NCBI GenBank assembly: GCA_024655885.1
Contig: JANLFN010000007.1
Span: forward strand, 118,162 to 182,161
Reading direction: 5' to 3'
DNA from: Eubacteriales bacterium
Lineage (GTDB): Bacteria > Bacillota > Clostridia > Acetivibrionales > JANLFN01
DNA: 64,000 nt
The notes beneath the pieces were generated by a model, which was given only the letters and a program-made list of their open reading frames with translations, did no database searches and was not told where the DNA came from. Each line of letters starts with the position of its first letter. Position 1 is the first letter of the stretch. Positions 37,256 to 46,466 of this stretch are shown piece by piece. The position numbers and the translations under genes were made by a program.

Positions 37256-37486
37256 TTAGAGGCTGCCGAGGATTCTCACCGCAGCGGGATTCATTACCTC
37301 CTTTAACCTGCATAAGACCTCCATATCGCCGGAGGCTCCGATAAAATCGGTCAGTTCGGAAAGCCTGGCATGTCTTTGGTCCCGAAGGTACCAGAATATT
37401 TTTCTGCTCTTCTCGTCCAGGGCCTCTAGGAATAGGCTTAAATCCCCTTTTGATCTGTTTTTCCCCCGGGGTCTCTCCATCCTCAT
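37256..37486 (-). CDS. Hypothetical protein, same frame as and immediately upstream of the Hsp20-like ORF
   Basis: MRMERPRGKNRSKGDLSLFLEALDEKSRKIFWYLRDQRHARLSELTDFIGASGDMEVLCRLKEVMNPAAVRILGSL*; GGGAGGTGG before ATG. Confidence 0.55.
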   Translation of the reverse strand: MRMERPRGKNRSKGDLSLFLEALDEKSRKIFWYLRDQRHARLSELTDFIGASGDMEVLCRLKEVMNPAAVRILGSL

Positions 37487-37525
37487 CCACCTCCCTCCCC
37501 AGGCTCTTTCACGAAATGTCATTTA

Positions 37526-37687
37526 TCATTTCTGACGGACAGGAGCTGCAATTCTCTGCATCCCTTCCAGTTCCTTCTCTTTTAGCTTCATTTCAGCTTT
37601 CGCGCTGATCCATCCGCACCACGGGCAGCACTCATTCAGCAATTCCTCTCTGCTCACTTCTTTTCCGCACTGGGGACATGTTTCCAC
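37526..37687 (-). CDS. Small zinc-ribbon protein (not in ORF track)
   Basis: GTG start; VETCPQCGKEVSREELLNECCPWCGWISAKAEMKLKEKELEGMQRIAAPVRQK*; similar to 35652-35825 product. Confidence 0.55.
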   Translation of the reverse strand: METCPQCGKEVSREELLNECCPWCGWISAKAEMKLKEKELEGMQRIAAPVRQK

Positions 37688-37800
37688 ACCGGCCTGGGCT
37701 TCCTTCCACGCTGCGGTTTAATAATTCGTTCCCGAAGGAAATAAAACCCCTGTTCTTTTTTATCATGAACAGGGGCTTTACTATTTCCTGTCTTAACCTT

Positions 37801-39678
37801 CTACGCCACCATTTCTGCCAGTTTCGCAAGAATCCTATTGCTTCTCTCGATAAATCTGGTCATTGCCTCCGAATCCAGCTGTTTGTGGCTTATCATGGCT
37901 AAATCGTAGATCTGTTCGCAAATCATTTTGGTGTCTTCCTTCTTATCCTCCTTGTCCTTCAAGCTTAAGAGCAGCCGTATCAAGCTGTTCTTTTTGTTCA
38001 GGACAAGGGTCTGCTCCTCCGGGAACATTCCTTTCATGTCCATGCCTCCGAACATCCTGCTCATATCCTGCATCCTTCTGGACTGCTCGGATAATAAAAT
38101 CATTCCCGGTATGGCCTCTGTTTTCAGGTTTTCAACCTGCACCTTCAGACTGTCGTTCTTCAGGGCACCCTTAAACAGTTTTTCAAGGCTTTCCCGCACT
38201 TCCTTTGCCCATTCCTTATCGCTGTCTTCTTCTGCTTCCTTCATGGTATCCGACAAATCCGAGTCTACCCTGGCAAACTTTACCGTGTCCTCCTTTGATT
38301 CCAGGAAGGTTATAAAATGGCTGTCGATCATGGATGACAGAACGAGGGCCTCCATATCGTGCTCCTTAAACATCTTGATATACTGGGCCTGCTGTTTTTC
38401 ATCCGTAACATAAAACACTTTGTTCTCGTGCTTTGACTTGCTGAGCTCAAGATATTCCTTTAAAGTTGTATAACCGCCGCTGATGGTCTTATAGATAATA
38501 ATATCCTTCACTTTATCGTAAAATTTCGATTCCCGTATGCAGCCGTACTTGACAAAGGGATTAATATCATCCCAGTATTTATTATAATTCTCCCTCTCAT
38601 TCTCATACAACGAGGTCAGCTTGTCCGCCACCTTTTTTGTGATGTGGGCCGATATCTTGCTCACGTAACCGTCGTTCTGCAGAAAGCTGCGGGATACGTT
38701 TAAAGGCAAGTCAGGACAGTCCATTACACCTTTCAGCAGCATGAGGAACTCAGGGATCACTTCCTTTATATTGTCTGCCACAAAAACCTGGTTGTAGTAC
38801 AGTTTGATCTGTCCTTCCGACGTCTCAAACTCATGTCTGAGCTTTGGGAAATACAGGATTCCTTTTAAGTTGAAGGGGTAGTCCATGTTCAAGTGGATCC
38901 AGAACAAGGGCTCGTTGAAGTCATAGAACACCTTCTTGTAAAATTCCTTGTACTCCTCTTCGGTACAATCCTTGGGGTTTTTAAGCCATAAGGGGTGAGT
39001 ATCGTTCAAGGGAGCCGGCTCTTTATCCTTGTCCTCTTTTTTTGCGCACTCATCCTCCAGGAAAATCTCGTAAGGGAGGAACGAGCAGTACTTCATCAAT
39101 ACCCCTCTGACCTTATATTCATCCAGAAACTCAAGGCTGTCCTCCGCCATAAACAGGGTAACCGTGGTCCCCCGTTGGGCCCGGTCCGAAGGCTCCATCT
39201 CATAATCCACTCCCCCAGTACTGATCCACCGCACAGCCTCCGCACCCTTGCGAAAGGAAAGGGTATCGATCTGTACCTTTTCAGCCACCATAAAAGCTGA
39301 GTAAAAGCCAAGACCGAAGTGACCGATGATCTGCCCTTCATCTGCTTTATCCTTATACTTTTCAAGAAAATCCTTTGCCCCCGAAAACGCAATCTGGTTG
39401 ATATATTTTTTTACTTCCTCATCCGTCATTCCTATGCCGTTGTCCACTATGCTAAGGGTCTTTTTGTCCTTGTTCACCACCACTTTAATAACATACCGCG
39501 CATTGGCGTCCACGTCGGCTTCCCCTATAGCGGCAAGTTTTTTAATTTTGCTGATGGCATCACAGGAATTGGAGACCAGTTCTCTTAAAAAGATATCTTT
39601 ATCGGAATACAGCCACTTTTTTATAATTGGAAAAATATTTTCGGTTTGAATGGAAATATTTCCGCTTTCTCGATCCAT
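37801..39678 (-). CDS. htpG: Molecular chaperone HtpG (Hsp90)
   Basis: ELVSNSCDAISKIKKLA, LSIVDNGIGMTDEEVKKYINQIAFSGAKDFLEKY, IGHFGLGFYSAFMVAEKV. Confidence 0.97.
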   Translation of the reverse strand: MDRESGNISIQTENIFPIIKKWLYSDKDIFLRELVSNSCDAISKIKKLAAIGEADVDANARYVIKVVVNKDKKTLSIVDNGIGMTDEEVKKYINQIAFSGAKDFLEKYKDKADEGQIIGHFGLGFYSAFMVAEKVQIDTLSFRKGAEAVRWISTGGVDYEMEPSDRAQRGTTVTLFMAEDSLEFLDEYKVRGVLMKYCSFLPYEIFLEDECAKKEDKDKEPAPLNDTHPLWLKNPKDCTEEEYKEFYKKVFYDFNEPLFWIHLNMDYPFNLKGILYFPKLRHEFETSEGQIKLYYNQVFVADNIKEVIPEFLMLLKGVMDCPDLPLNVSRSFLQNDGYVSKISAHITKKVADKLTSLYENERENYNKYWDDINPFVKYGCIRESKFYDKVKDIIIYKTISGGYTTLKEYLELSKSKHENKVFYVTDEKQQAQYIKMFKEHDMEALVLSSMIDSHFITFLESKEDTVKFARVDSDLSDTMKEAEEDSDKEWAKEVRESLEKLFKGALKNDSLKVQVENLKTEAIPGMILLSEQSRRMQDMSRMFGGMDMKGMFPEEQTLVLNKKNSLIRLLLSLKDKEDKKEDTKMICEQIYDLAMISHKQLDSEAMTRFIERSNRILAKLAEMVA

Positions 39679-39792
39679 TTCTTTAAATCCTCCTAAATCC
39701 TCTTACTCTAGTTGAAAAGGAACTTCACCGCATATGGTTTTTCCTCCATTAATATATGATACAACTCGTCCTTCAAAAATGTCAAGAGAAAA

Positions 39793-39819
39793 TTAGCACT
39801 CCACTCAAGAGAGTGCTAA
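39793..39819 (-). promoter_or_regulatory. CIRCE operator (HrcA binding site) upstream of htpG
   Basis: Perfect TTAGCACTC-N9-GAGTGCTAA. Confidence 0.95.
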
Positions 39820-39878
39820 TTTTGCGCTGGGCCAGGGAAGGGCTCTTTGCCACATTCCGACTCCTGCACCATTCTCCG

Positions 39879-40940
39879 TCATGTCTCTTCCTTCCCTGCA
39901 TCCCTGCTGCTCAAGCCTTTCTCTTTCGGGTCTTCCCTTTTCACGTCAAGCAAATCCAGGAGGAATATGAATAGCGGAATACCGATGACCAGGCCCCACA
40001 CCCCTATCAAATGCTCTGAAACGATGAGCACAATAAAGGTAAAAAAAACGGGCAGGTTTGTCTTATATGAATAAAGCTTTGGATTTAAAAAGTAGCTTTC
40101 CAGTGCGTGCAGGATTACAACCATTATCAGCACATACAAAACCATGTTGAATCCACCCACGCTGAATCCCAGTATGGTAAGGGGGATCAGGGAAATGATC
40201 ACTCCGGCCACCGGAATCAAGCCCAGGATGAAGATCATTGCCGCGATAAAGGGCAAATACGGGAAACCCATAATTGCCAAGGCTATTACCGATAATATGC
40301 TGTTTAGAAGGGCGATTAAGACCTGCGCTTGAAGCACCTTTCCAAAAGAATCCAGAAATCTTTTGCCGAAGTATTGAATCTCCTCATAAAAAACTGCGAT
40401 TTTGCTGCTTTTAAATCCTGCAACAAAGTTGGTAATTCTGTTTTTTTCAAGGAGAAAAAACAAGCTGAGCACAAGGGAAACGATCAGATCAAACCCTATT
40501 TTGCTTATGTCCTTAATGGATTTGAACAGGATGCCGGCACCTTTGCCGATATATTCGGCTTTGTCCAACTGCTTTATAAAAGCGACAATATATTCGGCAA
40601 TGGGATTGCCTTCAGGGTTATTATAGAGATGGATGGTTTGCTTTAAAATGATATTGCTTTCGTAGACCAGCACAGGCATATAGTTATATAAAAAAAATAC
40701 AATAATGGCTAAAAAGGCTAAAAAGAGCAAAACAATCATTACCTTCTGCTTGATTTGAATAATTTTTTTCAGCTTTAAAACCAGAAATCCCTGTACGCTG
40801 TACAGGAGGAAGGTGAAAATAAACGTCAATAAAAACATGTTCAACATATCCCTCATAATATACAAGAGCAGCCCCAGTACTGAAAGTACGATTATTCTTC
40901 TTGTTATGTCCCTCTTCATTATCTCATGTAAAAATTGCAT
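39879..40940 (-). CDS. AI-2E family transporter
   Basis: 353 aa polytopic; LIALLNSILSVIALAIMGFPYLPFIAAMIFILGLIPVAGVIISLIPLTIL. Confidence 0.88.
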   Translation of the reverse strand: MQFLHEIMKRDITRRIIVLSVLGLLLYIMRDMLNMFLLTFIFTFLLYSVQGFLVLKLKKIIQIKQKVMIVLLFLAFLAIIVFFLYNYMPVLVYESNIILKQTIHLYNNPEGNPIAEYIVAFIKQLDKAEYIGKGAGILFKSIKDISKIGFDLIVSLVLSLFFLLEKNRITNFVAGFKSSKIAVFYEEIQYFGKRFLDSFGKVLQAQVLIALLNSILSVIALAIMGFPYLPFIAAMIFILGLIPVAGVIISLIPLTILGFSVGGFNMVLYVLIMVVILHALESYFLNPKLYSYKTNLPVFFTFIVLIVSEHLIGVWGLVIGIPLFIFLLDLLDVKREDPKEKGLSSRDAGKEET

Positions 40941-41077
40941 AAGCCCGCCTTCTCTCCTTTATAGTAAAGCGTATACAGGGTGCCGATATAAAAACTAATT
41001 CGTAAAAAATACAGTGCAGATTTATTTCTTAGTGCAGATATATTTCTTATTGTAACATTTTTAATAATACAAAGCAA

Positions 41078-41113
41078 AAGGGGATTCTGAATAACCGGTT
41101 CAAAATCCCCTTA
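41078..41113 (-). terminator. Intrinsic terminator
   Basis: aaggggattctgaa...ttcaaaatcccctt. Confidence 0.7.
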
Positions 41114-41118
41114 ATTTT

Positions 41119-41541
41119 CTATTTGCCAACTTCTATCTTCGTCAGGACCTTCTGACCGTATTCGTTTTTCACATAGGTGAATATGACGTTGTCATCTTCA
41201 TTGAGAGCTTGTATGGCAGAGCTTAAGCTTTCATTGTAGATGTACGCTTCCGGCTTTCCGTCGGCAACAATCTCAACCGAATGGCCGTCTATTTCCCCCA
41301 CATATTTTCCACTTGCTTTGATGGAACTGTCATTTCCGGTTCCTGCGGCGGTGCCGTCCGTGTTCCCCGTACTTTCCCCCGGCTGTCCTCCCGCTTCAGT
41401 AGTATGATTGACGGCATTGTTGACGGTAACCTCCCGTCCCTGGGTGCTCGATTGCACCGCAGTACTTTTTTTAATTGGACTGCAGGCTGCTAAAACCGCC
41501 ACAGCCGCCAAAATGATTAAAATCAGCGCCAGCTTCTTCAT
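41119..41541 (-). CDS. Hypothetical lipoprotein
   Basis: MKKLALILIILAAVAVLAACSPIKK lipobox; 140 aa. Confidence 0.7.
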   Translation of the reverse strand: MKKLALILIILAAVAVLAACSPIKKSTAVQSSTQGREVTVNNAVNHTTEAGGQPGESTGNTDGTAAGTGNDSSIKASGKYVGEIDGHSVEIVADGKPEAYIYNESLSSAIQALNEDDNVIFTYVKNEYGQKVLTKIEVGK

Positions 41542-41599
41542 CCAGGTCCTCCTCCCTTCCCACCGGATATAATTTCTAAATTTTTCTTAAGCTCCCGGA

Positions 41600-42529
41600 C
41601 TATCTTTCCTCCCTGAAATAAGGCTCGCCCAGCCCTTTTGGCGGTGCGTTGTCCTTTGACCTCCTCAGGGATATGGCTATCAGTACCAGAATGGTCACCA
41701 CATAGGGAAGCATGTCCAGTATATACTGGGACAGCCTTATATTGAACTTTTGCAGCCGGAAACCTATAATATCAAGCCCTCCGAAAAAGTAGGAGCCCAG
41801 GAGCACCTTATAGGGATTCCAGGTTGCAAAGATAACCAGAGCCACGGCAATCCACCCTCTTCCCGCCGTAATGTTCTCCTGCCATGCAGGCACATACACC
41901 AGGGACAGGTATGCCCCGCCAAGGCCGCACAGGGCTCCGCCTATGAGGATGTGCAAATACTTGTACAGCGAAACATTGATCCCCGCCGCATCCGCTGCCG
42001 CGGGATTCTCTCCCGTAACCCTCAAGTTTAAGCCCTTTCTCGTGTGGTATAGGTATATGCCTGAAAGAATAATAACAATATAGCCCAGATAAACCAGCAG
42101 GTCCTGGTTGAACAGGATCTGGCCTACATAGGGAACATCGGCCAGCAGAGGCACCTTAACGGGCTTGAAAAAGTTCTTCACAACGTTCGGCAAAACCTTT
42201 CCGGCCAGCTTTTGACCGATGAAACCCGCAACACCGCTGCCAAAGATGCTCAGCACAAGCCCCGTTACCGTCTGATTTGCCCTCAGGGTGACGGTAAGAA
42301 AGGCAAAAATCAATGCTCCCAGGCTTGCCGCAACCACCGCGCCCACTAAAGCCAGTACCGGGTTTGAGGTGGAAAGACCTATCTGAAAGCCAAAAACCGC
42401 CCCCATAAGCATCATTCCTTCCACTCCCAGATTAAGATTCCCGGATTTCTCGGTAATAGTTTCTCCCAGCGTAGCGAACAAAAGAGGAGTCCCTGCCTGA
42501 ATGGCCGCGGTCAAAAACGATACAAGCAT
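41600..42529 (-). CDS. ABC transporter permease (BMP/nucleoside type)
   Basis: TPLLFATLGETITEKSGNLNLGVEGMMLMGAVFGF. Confidence 0.9.
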   Translation of the reverse strand: MLVSFLTAAIQAGTPLLFATLGETITEKSGNLNLGVEGMMLMGAVFGFQIGLSTSNPVLALVGAVVAASLGALIFAFLTVTLRANQTVTGLVLSIFGSGVAGFIGQKLAGKVLPNVVKNFFKPVKVPLLADVPYVGQILFNQDLLVYLGYIVIILSGIYLYHTRKGLNLRVTGENPAAADAAGINVSLYKYLHILIGGALCGLGGAYLSLVYVPAWQENITAGRGWIAVALVIFATWNPYKVLLGSYFFGGLDIIGFRLQKFNIRLSQYILDMLPYVVTILVLIAISLRRSKDNAPPKGLGEPYFREER

Positions 42530-42531
42530 CC

Positions 42532-43614
42532 TTATGCTCCCTCCTTTTTTGTTTTTAAGGGGTGCTCATTTTTGAACACCAGTCGATACTGTATGAAAAA
42601 CTCACTGCCCAGCACAAAAAACAAAATTGTCCCCTGTATAATCTGGGCCGCCGCCTGGGGAATCTGGAATGCGGACTGAATGTAGGCGCCTCCCTGGAGA
42701 AGAGCGGCGAAGAGAAAAGATACGATAAAAATTATGGGTGCCGAAAGCTGACCCAGCCAAGCGGTAATGATGGCGGTGAACCCAACCCCTCCCGTCACTT
42801 CAACCGCCAGGGTGTTGTTTACGGCGGAAGCCTGGATCATTCCCGTAAGGCCGCATATGCCTCCGCTGATAAAAATCGCTGTCAGTATGATTTTTCTTAC
42901 ATTCATTCCCGCATACCGGGCCGTGTTTTCGCTTTCTCCTATGACCGATATCTCGTAACCCTTCTTGGTGCGGTTGATGAAGACATAAACCGCAGCTATA
43001 AGGATAAGAGTTATGATCCACCCTATGTGGATGCCGAAAACCTTTGGGAGAATGGCATTGTCAGAAAAATTTGCCACCTTGGGGAACCCGAAAGAGGCCG
43101 GATCCTTCCATGGTCCATACTGCAGGTATGTGACCCACTTTAGCGCAATATAGTTCATCATCAATGTAAAAAGAGTTTCGTTGGTGCCGAACTGAGCCTT
43201 AAAAAATGCGGGTATCAAAGCCCACAGGCCTCCGGCAATGATTCCCGCCGCAGCCATGATCAAAAGCATAAGGGGTTTTTGCATATCCCTGAAATGCAGT
43301 GCAAACAAGCTGGCCGCAAAAGCCCCCATAAAAATTTGTCCCTCCGCGCCGATATTCCAGAACTTCATTTTGAAGGCAATAGCAATTCCAAGGGAAGTAA
43401 TGGTCAGCGGTATGGCCTTTATAATGATTTCTCTAAACCTGTAAGAGGAACCGAAAGCGCCCTTAAGCATGGACAGGTATACATCCACAGGATTTCTCCC
43501 CAGGGCAAAAATAAATACGGCTGCCGCCACGAGGGCCAGAACAATGGCTGCCGCCCTGATGGCTATCGCTTTCTTTTTGGACAATTCAGCCCTCTTGACT
43601 ATACGGAAAATCAT
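42532..43614 (-). CDS. ABC transporter permease (BMP/nucleoside type)
   Basis: FKMKFWNIGAEGQIFMGAFAAS; TNETLFTLMMNYIALKWVTYL. Confidence 0.9.
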   Translation of the reverse strand: MIFRIVKRAELSKKKAIAIRAAAIVLALVAAAVFIFALGRNPVDVYLSMLKGAFGSSYRFREIIIKAIPLTITSLGIAIAFKMKFWNIGAEGQIFMGAFAASLFALHFRDMQKPLMLLIMAAAGIIAGGLWALIPAFFKAQFGTNETLFTLMMNYIALKWVTYLQYGPWKDPASFGFPKVANFSDNAILPKVFGIHIGWIITLILIAAVYVFINRTKKGYEISVIGESENTARYAGMNVRKIILTAIFISGGICGLTGMIQASAVNNTLAVEVTGGVGFTAIITAWLGQLSAPIIFIVSFLFAALLQGGAYIQSAFQIPQAAAQIIQGTILFFVLGSEFFIQYRLVFKNEHPLKTKKEGA

Positions 43615-45140
43615 AGGCCACCCCCAATACCGTCCGATATCGCTTCCCCTGCCATCATCAGTCCCAACTGCTCTTTGGTTGTGTCCCTGGCATCGACTAT
43701 TCCGGTAATCCGGCCTTCACAGAGCACCATGATGCGGTCGCACAATTCCAGCAGCACGTCCAGGTCTTCTCCAATGTACAGAATCGCTACATTTTTCAAC
43801 TTTTGTTCATTGAGAAGGTCATATATGGTGTAGGAAGAGCCGATATCCAGTCCCCTCACCGGATATGCCGTAATCAGGAGATGAGGGTTAGACTCGATTT
43901 CCCTTCCCAGGAGCACCTTCTGGATATTCCCTCCTGAAAGCAACTTCACCGGATAGTGCACGCCGGGAGTCTTTATATCCAGCTTTTTAACAAGCTGTTC
44001 CGCCTTTTTTCTCGCAGGCCTTCTATCAATTAAAAAACCTTTTTGGTTTTGATATTCCTTTAGAATAAAATTGTCCACCATGTCCATGGAAGCCACCAGA
44101 CCCATGCCCAGTCTGTCTTCCGGTATAAAACTCATGCTGATGCCCATTTTTATAATTTCCCGGGGATTTTTTCCGACGATGTTTTCCCCTTCAAACAGGA
44201 TTTCTCCCCCCGCTACGGGATAAAGCCCCGCGATGGCTTCACAGAGCTCTCTCTGACCGCTGCCTGCTACGCCGGCGACGCCGAGAATTTCACCGGCGCT
44301 TAATTCAAAGCTGATATTGTCCAGGGCATGTCTTTTATCCTCATTCAGAACGGTAAGGTTCTTCACCTGGAGAGCCGGTGACCTGGGATTTTTTTCAATT
44401 CTCTTAATAGACAGGTCAATGGGCCTTCCAACCATCATCTCGGTCAATTCCCGGATATTGGTTTCATTTTTGTTCACCGTACCCACCGTTTCTCCCCTGC
44501 GCAGTACGGTGATACGGTCGCTGATCTCCATTACCTCGTTGAGCTTATGGGTGATGATGATCACAGCGCAGCCCGCGTCTTTCATTTTCCTCAAAATATC
44601 AAAAAGCCTTTTCGTCTCCTGGGGTGTTAAAACCGCTGTGGGTTCGTCCAGGATCAGTATGTCGGCGCCCCTGTACAGGACCTTTATTATTTCCACCGTC
44701 TGCTTTTCACCTACAGACATGTTGTAAACCTTTTTGTCGGGGTCGATTTCAAGCCCGAATTTTTCGGATATATCCTTGATTTTGCGGGATAGGTCCTTGC
44801 TCCCGATAAAAAAGCTTCCTTTTTGTCCCGCAATAATATTTTCCTTCGCCGTAAGCACCTCCACCAGTTTGAAATGCTGGTGGATCATCCCAATGCCTGC
44901 TTTTATGGAATCCTTCGGAGAATTAAAGTGGACTTCCTTTCCGTCAATAAAAATAGAACCGCTGTCAGGGGAATAAATCCCTGACAGCACGTTCATCAAA
45001 GTACTTTTGCCTGAGCCGTTCTCACCCAGAAGGGCGTGAATCTCACCTTTACAAATGTTTAGGCTTATATTGTTGTTTGCCGTAACGGCACCAAACGTTT
45101 TGGTTATGCCCCGTATTTGAATAAAAGCCCGCCTATTCAC
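43611..45140 (-). CDS. ABC transporter ATP-binding protein, two NBDs (BMP/nucleoside type)
   Basis: LLGENGSGKSTLMNVLSG, MSVGEKQTVEIIKVLYRGADILILDEPTAVLTPQE; 4-nt overlap with the downstream permease. Confidence 0.93.
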   Translation of the reverse strand: MNRRAFIQIRGITKTFGAVTANNNISLNICKGEIHALLGENGSGKSTLMNVLSGIYSPDSGSIFIDGKEVHFNSPKDSIKAGIGMIHQHFKLVEVLTAKENIIAGQKGSFFIGSKDLSRKIKDISEKFGLEIDPDKKVYNMSVGEKQTVEIIKVLYRGADILILDEPTAVLTPQETKRLFDILRKMKDAGCAVIIITHKLNEVMEISDRITVLRRGETVGTVNKNETNIRELTEMMVGRPIDLSIKRIEKNPRSPALQVKNLTVLNEDKRHALDNISFELSAGEILGVAGVAGSGQRELCEAIAGLYPVAGGEILFEGENIVGKNPREIIKMGISMSFIPEDRLGMGLVASMDMVDNFILKEYQNQKGFLIDRRPARKKAEQLVKKLDIKTPGVHYPVKLLSGGNIQKVLLGREIESNPHLLITAYPVRGLDIGSSYTIYDLLNEQKLKNVAILYIGEDLDVLLELCDRIMVLCEGRITGIVDARDTTKEQLGLMMAGEAISDGIGGGL

Positions 45141-45150
45141 CCAATCACCC

Positions 45151-46296
45151 TTATTTGCTCTCTATTTTTCCTTCTACGCCCTGCACGAACCACATCATGC
45201 TGAGCACATCCTGGTCGGTCAATGCCTTGCCCGCTTCGACCTTAACAGCTCCGGACTGGTCTTTGATAGGACCGCTGAATACATTAAAGGAGCCGTCCAG
45301 CATTTTGCTTTTAACCGCTTCCACTTTCTCTTTAGCGCCTTCCGGTGCTACGGATGTCAGCGGTCCCAGGTCAACCACACCGTCCTTCATAGTCCCCAAA
45401 TAGCTTGAAGCTTTCCATGTCCCGTCCATTATGGCTTTAACCTGCTCCACATAGTACGGACCCCAGCGGAATACGGGAGCGGTCATGTATGCTTTGGGAG
45501 CTGCCTGGGGATTGTAAATGTCATATCCGATAGCCCATACGCCTCTCTGCTCCGCCGCAATTTGGGGTGCAGGCGAGTCGTTATGCTGTGCAAGCACGTC
45601 GCAGCCCTCGTCCAGAGCAGCAATGGCGGCATCTTTTTCCTTGGCGGCGTCAATCCAGGTGTGGGTCCATTTTACAATGACTTTTGCATTCGGGTTGACA
45701 GACTGCACTCCCAGGGTAAAGGCATTGATGCCGGAAATTACTTCAGGTGTTTCATATGCAGCCACATAGCCTATTTTATTAGCTTTTGTCTTCATGCCCG
45801 CAACTATACCCGACAGGTACCTGGGCTCATTGATCTTGCCGAAATAGTTGGACATGTTTTCTGCCATTTTGTTTCCCGAGCAGTGGAAGAACTTAACATT
45901 GGGATACTGTTTTGCAACCTTTTCCGTCGGGTCCATAAAACCGTAACTGGTAGTAAATATTACGTTGCATCCCTGGTCAATCAGGTCGGTGATGGCTTTT
46001 TCACATTCCGGGCCCTCAGGTACGTTTTCCCTGTAGAGAGTTTTTACTCCCAGCTTTTCTTCCAGGTATTTCCTTCCCTCGTCATGAGCCTGGCTCCATC
46101 CACCGTCATTGGCAGGTCCCACATAAATAAACCCGACCTTTACATCCGTTTTCGCGTTCGTGCTTGCAGCAGGCGCCTTATCCGTCGAAGTACCCTCCGT
46201 TTTGGCAGCGGGTGCCTGTGAACCACCACAGCCGGCAAGTACCAGTGACAGCATCATAACCAGTGCGACCACCGAACTAATAACCTTTTTACTCAT
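45151..46296 (-). CDS. BMP family ABC transporter substrate-binding lipoprotein
   Basis: Lipobox LVLAGCGGS; VGFIYVGPANDGGWSQAHDEGRKYLEEKLG. Confidence 0.92.
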   Translation of the reverse strand: MSKKVISSVVALVMMLSLVLAGCGGSQAPAAKTEGTSTDKAPAASTNAKTDVKVGFIYVGPANDGGWSQAHDEGRKYLEEKLGVKTLYRENVPEGPECEKAITDLIDQGCNVIFTTSYGFMDPTEKVAKQYPNVKFFHCSGNKMAENMSNYFGKINEPRYLSGIVAGMKTKANKIGYVAAYETPEVISGINAFTLGVQSVNPNAKVIVKWTHTWIDAAKEKDAAIAALDEGCDVLAQHNDSPAPQIAAEQRGVWAIGYDIYNPQAAPKAYMTAPVFRWGPYYVEQVKAIMDGTWKASSYLGTMKDGVVDLGPLTSVAPEGAKEKVEAVKSKMLDGSFNVFSGPIKDQSGAVKVEAGKALTDQDVLSMMWFVQGVEGKIESK

Positions 46297-46352
46297 TTGA
46301 CTTCCCCCTTATAAAATATGTTTTCTATTTTTTTATCTGAATAAACTGTATA

Positions 46353-46449
46353 GATACCGCACCTCAGAATTAAATTTTTCCAGCTGCTCCGGCGTCCTTC
46401 ATGCCGATTGTTTCCCAACCGGTTATTTTAAGGTTTAAAGTGCGTTATC
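46353..46449. other. Copy 2 of a structured intergenic element (first copy at 10156-10344), upstream of the BMP transporter operon
   Basis: Reverse strand GATAACGCAC TTTAAACCTTAAAATAA CCGGTTGGGAAAC ... CTGGAAAAATTTAATTCTGAG GTGCGGTATC; the terminal segments are complementary. Confidence 0.6.
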
Positions 46450-46466
46450 TCTAAATAAGCAGCTTT

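Noticed and set aside
37632-37829. 65-aa minus-strand ORF
   Set aside because: Out of frame with the zinc-ribbon ORF and overlaps the end of htpG; the alternative frame has the CxxC motifs.
43279-43833. 184-aa plus-strand ORF
   Set aside because: Antisense across two ABC transporter genes.
45562-46221. 219-aa plus-strand ORF
   Set aside because: Antisense to the BMP lipoprotein gene, no domain signature.
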